A stretch of DNA of 20,964 nucleotides from JANJTY01 sp038257155. Its GTDB lineage: Bacteria > Pseudomonadota > Gammaproteobacteria > Xanthomonadales > Xanthomonadaceae. The notes beneath the pieces are model-generated. The model saw only the letters and a list, made by a program, of their open reading frames with translations, made no database searches and was not told the DNA's origin. A program made the translations under genes and the position numbers. The stretch covers positions 1 to 20,964 of the forward strand of contig JBBSJP010000065.1 in NCBI GenBank assembly GCA_038257155.1. Reading direction: 5' to 3'. This document shows positions 15,655-20,964 of the stretch, piece by piece (position 1 is the first letter of the stretch; each line of letters starts with the position of its first letter).

Positions 15655-17165
15655 TGCGCCGGCGCGAGCTGCTTGCTGGTCTGCTGGCCGCAGCCGGCGC
15701 GGGGCTGGTTCCCGCCAGTTTGCTGCGCGCCGCGGGTCGCGATCCATTGCACGAAGGCTTTCATGCGGCCCTGGCCGGGCACGACTGGCTGCAAGGCTGG
15801 CAGGGCTTCGACGGCGAAGCACTCGAAGAACGCGAGCTGCGCTGGGAAGGCAGGCCGCCCAAGGGGCTGAGCGGCACCCTGTACCGCAACGGCCCGGCTC
15901 GCTTCGAGCGCGCTGGCAAGCGCTATCGCCACTGGTTCGACGGTGATGGATTGGTGCAGGCCTGGCGACTGCGCGGCAACGAGGTATCGCATCGTGCGCG
16001 CATGGTGGGCACTCCGAAATTCGTCCTAGAGCAGGCTGCCGGTCGCTTCATCCGGCCCGCCGCCGGCACCTTCATCGAAGGTGCCGAGTCGGTACGCGAC
16101 AGCGACGGCCTGAACGTCGCCAACACCTCGGTGCTGCACCACGGCGGGCGTCTGTATGCGCTGTGGGAGGGCGGCTCGGCCTGGGAGCTCGACGCAGAAA
16201 CCTTGCAGGCTCAGGGACCGCGCAACTGGGCTGGCGAAGAACTGGCGGGCCTGCCGTTCTCTGCGCATCCGCTGCACGAGCCCGACGGCAGCCTCTGGAA
16301 TGTCGGGCTGGCAGCGTATCTGTCGACCCCCACCCTGCTGGTGTGGCGCATCGACGCCAGCGGTGAACGGACGTCGGTCACGCCAGTTGCGCTGGAGAGT
16401 CGCGGCTATCTGCACAGTTTTGTGATGACCGCCAATCACCTGGTGTTCGTGCTGGCTCCCTGGCTGTACCGCCCGGAAGCCGAGGGCCCCTTTTTCGAGC
16501 GCATGCAGTGGGCGAACCAGGCCGGCTGCGAAGTGATCGTGCTGCGCAAGGATGCCTTGGACCGTCCGCAACGCTATCAGTTGCCCGCGGGGCTGGCCTT
16601 CCACCATACCGATGGCTGGGAGGAAGACGGCCGTATCGTGCTGCATGCCTGCTGGCACGCCGATGGCGCGGCGCTGATCGACAGTCTTTCGGCGCCGATG
16701 CGCGGTGAGGCGCGTTCCTTGCCGGCCAGCGGGCCGCTGGCACGCATCGAGCTTCCACTGGCAGGCGGCGAGGCCCGCCTGTCGCATGCCGGGCCGGCGC
16801 GTACCGAGTTTCCTGCCTGGGACACCCGACATCACGGCACGGGCGGACGACGCTGGTTCGGCGTGCGTGGTGATCTGCGTTCGCCCTATCTGGACGGGGT
16901 GCTCTCCTGGGATACAGGAATCGATCGCGTGGATCGTTTTGACTACGGTCGCGACTGGCTGGTCGAGGAGCACATCTTCGTGCCTCGCTCGCAGGACGCC
17001 GCGCGCGACCGTGGCTGGCTGATGGGCACCGCCCTGCACCTGCCAAGCCGCCGCCTGTGCCTTTCAGTGTTCGATGCCGAACATCTGGCCGACGGACCGC
17101 TGTGCCGGGCCTGGCTGCCGCAGCTCTTGCCGCTGGGATTCCACGGCCGTTTTGTGCCGTCGTGA
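15654..17165 (+). CDS. Carotenoid oxygenase family (apocarotenoid/stilbene-cleaving type) enzyme, exported
   Basis: The 503-residue product begins with MRRRELLAGLLAAAGAG, a twin-arginine-like signal. The mature part is a carotenoid cleavage oxygenase seven-bladed propeller, starting GTLYRNGPARFERAG and HWFDGDGLV (about 75-101). All four iron-binding histidines can be placed: His205 (FSAHP), His254 (YLHSF), His317 (FHHTDGWEE) and His497 (GFHGRF, next to the C-terminus). Family enzymes split a C=C bond of carotenoids, apocarotenoids or lignostilbenes with O2 and Fe(II). Substrate is not predictable here. Export of a folded iron enzyme by the Tat route would be consistent with the N-terminus, though most studied relatives are cytoplasmic. 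The gene is translationally coupled to the DUF2141 gene. Confidence 0.93.
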   Translation: MRRRELLAGLLAAAGAGLVPASLLRAAGRDPLHEGFHAALAGHDWLQGWQGFDGEALEERELRWEGRPPKGLSGTLYRNGPARFERAGKRYRHWFDGDGLVQAWRLRGNEVSHRARMVGTPKFVLEQAAGRFIRPAAGTFIEGAESVRDSDGLNVANTSVLHHGGRLYALWEGGSAWELDAETLQAQGPRNWAGEELAGLPFSAHPLHEPDGSLWNVGLAAYLSTPTLLVWRIDASGERTSVTPVALESRGYLHSFVMTANHLVFVLAPWLYRPEAEGPFFERMQWANQAGCEVIVLRKDALDRPQRYQLPAGLAFHHTDGWEEDGRIVLHACWHADGAALIDSLSAPMRGEARSLPASGPLARIELPLAGGEARLSHAGPARTEFPAWDTRHHGTGGRRWFGVRGDLRSPYLDGVLSWDTGIDRVDRFDYGRDWLVEEHIFVPRSQDAARDRGWLMGTALHLPSRRLCLSVFDAEHLADGPLCRAWLPQLLPLGFHGRFVPS

Positions 17166-17171
17166 AGAAAA

Positions 17172-17359
17172 GTCCTTGGCCGGGCCACGGATCCAGGTCG
17201 CGCACAGGGTGCGCTCCTTCTATGGGGGCGAACGCGATGCAGTGATCCCGCTGTTGTAGGAGCTGACCCTGTCGGCGACCGGGATGGTGGCCTCACCAAT
17301 GTCCATGGCCGTGCCACGGATCAAGGTCGCGCACAGGGTGCGCTCCTTCTACAGGGAGG
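17172..17359. repeat. Two ~59-bp direct repeats with GCGCAC/GTGCGC hairpins
   Basis: The segments 17172-17230 and 17301-17359 match closely over their length (offset 129 bp). Each contains GGTCGCGCACAGGGTGCGCT followed by CCTTCTA; on the minus strand this reads as a GTAG-type head and a GCGCAC-CCT-GTGCGC hairpin in the second copy. A related diverged element in plus orientation (GTAGGAGCTGACCCTGTCGG) lies between them near 17257. The gap 17166-17406 holds no gene, and this repeat occupies most of it. Confidence 0.85.
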
Positions 17360-17406
17360 CGAGGTGAGGCGGTTAACATGCTTGCCCCGAATGCACAGCC
17401 GCGTCC

Positions 17407-18699
17407 ATGGAACTGCTGATTCTGCTTGCCTTGATTCTCGTCAATGGCACGTTCGCGATGTCCGAGATCGCGCTCGTCTCCTCACGTCAGGCGCGCCTGC
17501 AGCAGCGCGCCGAGGCCGGCAGTCCCGGCGCACGCGTCGCGCTGCGATTGCTCGATGACCCGGGTCCGTTCCTCTCGACGGTGCAGGTGGGCATCACCAC
17601 CATCGGCATCCTCGCCGGTGCATTCGGGGAGAACGCCATTGCCGGCCGGCTGGCCGCCGTGTTTGTCGAAGTTCCCCTGCTTGCGCCGCATGCCAGCGGC
17701 CTGGCGACGGCGCTCATGGTTGTGCTGGTGACGTACTTGTCAGTCGTGCTTGGGGAACTGGTTCCAAAGAGACTGGCGCTGGCCGCACCCGAGCGCGTCG
17801 CTGCCATGACTGCGCCGCCCATGCGGATGCTGGCGCGCATCGCGCATCCACTGGTGGTTCTGCTCGATGTTTCCAGCAATCTGGTACTGCGCGCGCTGGG
17901 TGTGCGACGCAGCGAGCAGCCGCCAGTATCCGAGGACGAAATTCGCATCCTGCTGCGTCAGGGAACCGCCGCCGGAATATTCGATGCCAGCGAGCAGCTG
18001 ATGGTCGATAACGTATTTGGTCTTGACGCATTGCGTGTGACGTCGATGATGACCACGCGCCGGGATGTGCTGTACATCGACCTCGAGGATGATGAGGCGG
18101 TCAATCGCGGCAAGCTGCTGGCGGGGCGCTTTCAGACTCTGCCGGTCTGTCGTGGTGGTCTCGACGGGGTGGTCGGCCTGGTCGATGCCAAGCACCTGCT
18201 CGCGACGATGCTGGAAAGCGGGGGCCGCATCGGCCTCTGCGAAGCGGCGCACTCGCCGCTTTGTGTGCCAGAGAGCATTTCGGCGGCGCAACTGCTGCGT
18301 ACGCTGCAACGACGCAATTGCCATGCCGCGCTGGTGGTCGACGAATACGGCAAGGTTGAAGGCCTCGTGACGCTCACCGACCTGCTCGGCGCGATCATCG
18401 GCAATGTGCCCGGTGATCGGCACGCCGAGAACGACGACATCGTTCGTCGCGCCGATGGTTCGTGGCTGATCGACGGAATGGTTACCCTGGACCGGGTCTG
18501 GCAGGTGACCGGCATCACCGACCCGGTTGGCGCGTGCACTGACTATCGAACGCTGGGCGGTCTGGTGCTGCACTCACTGGGGCATTTGCCCGCCGTTGGC
18601 GAGACAGTCGATGTCGGCAGTTGCCGGATCGAGGTCGTCGACATGGACGGCCACCGAATTGATCGCGTGCTGCTCACGCTTTCGGAGGGCGCATCTTGA
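17407..18699 (+). CDS. CNNM/CorC-family membrane protein (DUF21-CBS-CorC_HlyC)
   Basis: The 430-residue product begins with a DUF21/CNNM transmembrane domain (about 1-165). Helices lie at 1-22, about 62-90, 97-115 and 145-163, with FLSTVQVGITTIGILAG and GELVPKRLAL, both typical of the family. A CBS-domain pair follows (about 205-330; VTSMMTTR, then LVVDEYGKVEGLVTLTDLLG), then a CorC_HlyC domain at about 345-427. Members are often annotated as hemolysins, but the better-supported role is magnesium/cobalt homeostasis (CorC, MpfA, CNNM). The last residues SEGAS and the TGA stop lie inside a GGAG-headed REP arm (18684-18705), so the natural end of the gene may have been replaced. No strong ribosome binding site precedes the ATG. 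Confidence 0.93.
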   Translation: MELLILLALILVNGTFAMSEIALVSSRQARLQQRAEAGSPGARVALRLLDDPGPFLSTVQVGITTIGILAGAFGENAIAGRLAAVFVEVPLLAPHASGLATALMVVLVTYLSVVLGELVPKRLALAAPERVAAMTAPPMRMLARIAHPLVVLLDVSSNLVLRALGVRRSEQPPVSEDEIRILLRQGTAAGIFDASEQLMVDNVFGLDALRVTSMMTTRRDVLYIDLEDDEAVNRGKLLAGRFQTLPVCRGGLDGVVGLVDAKHLLATMLESGGRIGLCEAAHSPLCVPESISAAQLLRTLQRRNCHAALVVDEYGKVEGLVTLTDLLGAIIGNVPGDRHAENDDIVRRADGSWLIDGMVTLDRVWQVTGITDPVGACTDYRTLGGLVLHSLGHLPAVGETVDVGSCRIEVVDMDGHRIDRVLLTLSEGAS

Positions 18700-18756
18700 T
18701 GCGCCGCTGCGAGGTGTCGGAATCGTTTCGGCGCGGCGCTTGGAGATCCGCCCTCC
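18684..18756. repeat. REP element copy A, overlapping the CNNM gene end
   Basis: GGAG (18684-18687) heads the arm GGCGCATCTTGATGCGCC (18688-18705). The element ends GATCCGCC-CTCC at 18756. Relative to copy B it lacks 21 bp between two GAGATCC motifs, removing half of its inverted arm. The stop codon of the CNNM gene (18697-18699) is formed inside the first arm. Confidence 0.9.
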
Positions 18757-18780
18757 AAGAGCAGCGACATCCACGCTTTC

Positions 18781-18874
18781 GTAGGGCGCATCGTGATGCG
18801 CCGCTGCGAGGTGTCTAAAACGTATCGGCGCAGCGCTTGGAGATCCCGCAGCGGCGGATCGAGATCCGCCCTCC
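18781..18874. repeat. REP element copy B (complete inverted pair)
   Basis: GTAG heads GGCGCATCGTGATGCGCC (18785-18802). The inverted arm is GGCGGATCGAGATCCGCC (18853-18870) followed by CTCC. Spacing between the starts of copies A and B is 97 bp. It lies in the gap between the convergent CNNM and ssb genes, where its hairpins could end or stabilise both transcripts. Confidence 0.9.
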
Positions 18875-18905
18875 AGTAGCAGTTTCCTTTGGCGCAGGTG
18901 CTTGC

Positions 18906-19418
18906 TCAGAACGGAATTTCGTCGTCTTCGAAATTGTCCGCCTCGGGCTGACGCGACTGGGACGGGGCCTGGCCACGCGATGCCGGGGCGCGATCGGCCG
19001 GGCGTGCACTGCCACCACCGCGTTCGCTGCCGCTGCGCTCGTTGCGCATGCCGCCACCGCCACCGCCGCCACCTTCGCCGCCACGGCTGCCAAGCATCTG
19101 CATCTCGCCGGCGATGATGTCCGTGGTGTAGCGCTCGACGCCTTCCTTGTCGGTGTACTTGTCAGTGCGCAGGCTGCCCTCGACGTAGACCTGTGAGCCC
19201 TTGCGAAGGTACTCGCCAGCGATCTCGGCGAGGCGCCCGAAGAACTTCACCCGGTGCCATTCGGTGCGTTCCTTGGCTTCGCCGGTCTGCTTGTCCTTCC
19301 AGGACTCGGAGGTGGCGATGCTGATGGTGGTGATGGCAGCGCCGCCGGCGCTGTAGCGCGTTTCGGGATCGGCGCCCAGATTGCCGACCAGGATGACTTT
19401 GTTGATGCCACGAGACAT
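18906..19418 (-). CDS. ssb: Single-stranded DNA-binding protein
   Basis: The 170-residue product has an OB-fold of SSB type (about 4-108): MSRGINKVILVGNLGADPE, SIATSESWKDK, EWHRVKFFGRLAEIAGEYL and KGSQVYVEGSLRT. A Gly-rich linker follows (a run of eight glycines near 116-123, then Arg/Ser/Pro/Gly-rich sequence). The acidic tip DDEIPF (165-170) docks replication and repair partners. It acts as a tetramer that coats ssDNA during replication, recombination and repair. The ATG has AAGGGA about 10 nt upstream. The length is normal for gammaproteobacterial SSB. The gene is divergent from ispB and convergent with the CNNM gene. Confidence 0.98.
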   Translation of the reverse strand: MSRGINKVILVGNLGADPETRYSAGGAAITTISIATSESWKDKQTGEAKERTEWHRVKFFGRLAEIAGEYLRKGSQVYVEGSLRTDKYTDKEGVERYTTDIIAGEMQMLGSRGGEGGGGGGGGMRNERSGSERGGGSARPADRAPASRGQAPSQSRQPEADNFEDDEIPF

Positions 19419-19469
19419 GTGTCTGATTTCCCTTGGTTTTGCACCGCAGACCGGCGCGTGGAGCAGGTT

Positions 19470-19475
19470 AGTATA
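19470..19475 (-). promoter_or_regulatory. Possible -10 box for ssb
   Basis: TATACT on the minus strand lies about 50 nt upstream of the ssb ATG, with TTGAC immediately before it. No good -35 box at 17 nt was found, so this is a weak call. Confidence 0.25.
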
Positions 19476-19554
19476 GTCAAGCCGGGGCCTCCATCGGATT
19501 TCCTCCCGTCGCTCTGTAAGAGATTTCCTCAGCGGGCGTAGAGCCTCGGCCGCG

Positions 19555-19560
19555 TATAAT
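19555..19560 (+). promoter_or_regulatory. Probable -10 box (TATAAT) for ispB
   Basis: A consensus TATAAT lies 36 nt upstream of the GTG start, giving a leader of about 30 nt. No clear -35 hexamer stands at the expected distance (around 19532). The 178-bp gap between ssb and ispB must serve both divergent genes. Confidence 0.45.
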
Positions 19561-19596
19561 TCCGACTTCCCGCCTCATCTGCAGACCCCAAACGAC

Positions 19597-20601
19597 GTGA
19601 GCGCACAGCCCGCCGATGCACTGCCCCGCGGCCTCGACCTGGCTGAGATCCAGTCCCTGGTCGCTGCGGAAATGGCCGAAGTCAACGATCTGATCCGTCG
19701 CCGCCTGCATTCGGACGTGGCCCTGATAGACCAGGTCGCCGAACACATTATCGCTGCCGGTGGAAAACGCCTGCGCCCGATGCTGGTCCTGTTGGCTGCG
19801 CGTGCCTGCGGCTACGCCGGGCGCGATCACCTGCAGCTGGCCGCGGTAATCGAGTTCATCCACACCGCCACCCTGCTGCACGACGACGTGGTCGACGAAT
19901 CCGACCTGCGGCGCGGGCGCAAGACCGCCAATGCGCTGTGGGGCAATGCGCCGAGTGTGCTGGTCGGTGATTTTCTTTATTCGCGCAGTTTCCAGCTGAT
20001 GGTGGAACTGGACCGCATGCAGGTCATGCGCATCCTGGCCGACACCACCAATGCAATTGCCGAGGGCGAAGTGCTGCAACTGCTGCACGTCGGCAACCCG
20101 GATACCGATGAAGCCGCCTACATGCGCGTGATCGAGCGCAAGACAGCGGTCCTGTTTGCCGCCGCGACGCGCCTGGGAGCTGTTCTGTCTGGTGCCGGCG
20201 CGCCGACCGAGGCTGCGATGGAACAGTACGGCATGGCACTGGGACTGGCATTTCAGATTGCCGATGACGTGCTGGATTACAGCGGCGATGCGGCCGCGTT
20301 GGGCAAGAACCTTGGCGACGACCTGGCTGAGGGCAAGGCTACCCTGCCGCTCATTCACGCCATGACACATTGCGATTCAACAACCCAGGCGCGCCTGCGC
20401 CAGATTGTTGAACAGGGCGATGTGGACGCCATGCCGGAAGTGCTGGCAGCGATTGAAGCCAGCAAAGGCCTGGAGTACGCGCGACGCAAGGCGCAAGCGC
20501 ATGCCAACCGCGCGCTTGAGGCGATTGTCGGCCTGCCTGATTCACCCGCCAGCGCCGCGCTGCGCGGCCTGGCGCATTACGCGGTGGATCGGGATCGCTG
20601 A
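19597..20601 (+). CDS. ispB: Polyprenyl diphosphate synthase (octaprenyl type, IspB-like)
   Basis: The 334-residue product is a long-chain trans-prenyltransferase. GGKRLRP lies at 55-61, the first Asp-rich motif DDVVD at 96-100 (in LLHDDVVDESDLRRG), and the second DDVLD at 223-227 (in AFQIADDVLDY). GKNLGDDLAEGKATLP follows. It extends farnesyl diphosphate with isopentenyl diphosphate to make the side chain of ubiquinone; chain length (C40) is inferred from closest family resemblance. The length is typical. The start is a GTG with no strong ribosome binding site; the next in-frame Met is residue 26, too deep in the N-terminal helix. It sits divergent from ssb, downstream of a TATAAT box, and is followed by the 146-bp repeat. 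Confidence 0.94.
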   Translation: MSAQPADALPRGLDLAEIQSLVAAEMAEVNDLIRRRLHSDVALIDQVAEHIIAAGGKRLRPMLVLLAARACGYAGRDHLQLAAVIEFIHTATLLHDDVVDESDLRRGRKTANALWGNAPSVLVGDFLYSRSFQLMVELDRMQVMRILADTTNAIAEGEVLQLLHVGNPDTDEAAYMRVIERKTAVLFAAATRLGAVLSGAGAPTEAAMEQYGMALGLAFQIADDVLDYSGDAAALGKNLGDDLAEGKATLPLIHAMTHCDSTTQARLRQIVEQGDVDAMPEVLAAIEASKGLEYARRKAQAHANRALEAIVGLPDSPASAALRGLAHYAVDRDR

Positions 20602-20624
20602 GGTCCCGAGGGGCCCGATTTGCG

Positions 20625-20964
20625 CCGTTGTAGGGCGAATCTTGATCCGCCGCTGCCGATGGCCAAATCACCGATTCATCGATCGGCGCAAACACCAGCA
20701 TTCCGCGGCGGCGCATCAAGATGCGCCCTACAGAAGCGGTTCGTCGCGCGCCGTCGATACCTGCATCATGCCGTTGTAGGGCGAATCTTGATCCGCCGCT
20801 GCCGATGGCCAAATCACCGATTCATCGATCAGCGCAGACACCAGAATTTCGCAGCGGCGCATCGAGATGCGCCCCACAGAAGCGGTTCGTCGCGCGCCGT
20901 CGATACCTGCACCATGCCGTTGTAGGGCGGATCTTGATCCGCCGCTGCCGATAGCCAAATCACC
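20625..20964. repeat. 146-bp tandem repeat built from inverted REP arms, running off the window
   Basis: Units start at 20625, 20771 and 20917 (period 146 bp), the third cut by the window edge. Each full unit holds a direct arm headed by GTAG (GGCGAATCTTGATCCGCC at 20634-20651 and 20780-20797) and an inverted arm (GGCGCATCAAGATGCGCC at 20710-20727; GGCGCATCGAGATGCGCC at 20856-20873). The third unit's direct arm is GGCGGATCTTGATCCGCC (20926-20943). Spacers share GCCAAATCACCGATTCATCG and AGCGGTTCGTCGCGCGCCGT. Open frames through this array are by-products of the repeat; no gene is called in 20602-20964. Confidence 0.93.

Noticed and set aside
14845..15822. 325-codon minus-strand frame upstream of and through the DUF2141 gene
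   Set aside because: It crosses a REP pair and is antisense to two well-supported genes. No family is visible.
17407..18699. Hemolysin annotation
   Set aside because: The DUF21-CBS-CorC architecture is often labelled hemolysin, but toxin activity is poorly supported for the family. A membrane ion-homeostasis role is a better call.
20620..20954. Open frames of about 75-100 codons at the right edge
   Set aside because: They lie wholly within the 146-bp tandem repeat, repeat the same peptide and have no ribosome binding site, so they are by-products of the array.

Overview
The window is GC-rich, densely coded bacterial DNA, most likely from a gammaproteobacterium of the Xanthomonadales/Lysobacterales (Xanthomonadaceae or Rhodanobacteraceae type). 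This rests on the style of the proteins, an IspB-type quinone prenyl synthase, an SSB with a Gly-rich linker and acidic tip, and above all many short intergenic palindromes headed by GTAG or GGAG, a hallmark of REP sequences in that group. The genus is not resolved. No rRNA, tRNA, insertion sequence, phage gene or CRISPR array was seen.

Left part (149-11302, all minus strand): an exopolysaccharide (EPS) export and assembly locus. In transcription order it holds a CpsB/CapC-type PHP phosphatase, a Wza-type outer-membrane export lipoprotein, a Wzc-type tyrosine autokinase/co-polymerase, a membrane-anchored J-domain protein, and a membrane-anchored TPR protein with a C-terminal jelly-roll-like domain. 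These five form a tight block with 1-bp and 4-bp overlaps. After a repeat-filled gap come a small secreted FecR-like protein with its own promoter and terminator, then an O-antigen ligase/Wzy-family membrane protein. After another repeat gap comes a beta-CASP metallo-beta-lactamase-fold RNase-like protein. Glycosyltransferases and a flippase are absent, so the sugar-assembly genes must lie elsewhere.

Middle part: a repeat-filled interval (about 11400-12025) separates the EPS block from a hybrid histidine kinase (PAS-GAF-PAS-HisKA-HATPase-REC, minus strand). Divergent from the kinase is a two-gene operon encoding an exported DUF2141 protein and an exported carotenoid-oxygenase-family enzyme.

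Right part: a CNNM/CorC-type membrane protein (plus), single-stranded DNA-binding protein (minus) and a polyprenyl diphosphate synthase (plus), with the last two divergent from a shared intergenic region.

The most distinctive features are two. First, the EPS operon contains an unusual cytosol-to-periplasm accessory pair: a J-domain/TM/NTF2-like protein translationally coupled to a TM/TPR/jelly-roll protein. Second, nearly every sizeable gap between genes holds a different palindromic repeat family. In one family the stem bases covary (C/G against G/C), each complete element pairs one arm of each type in inverted orientation, one copy supplies the stop codon of the CNNM gene, and one copy is an exact 21-bp deletion derivative of its neighbour.
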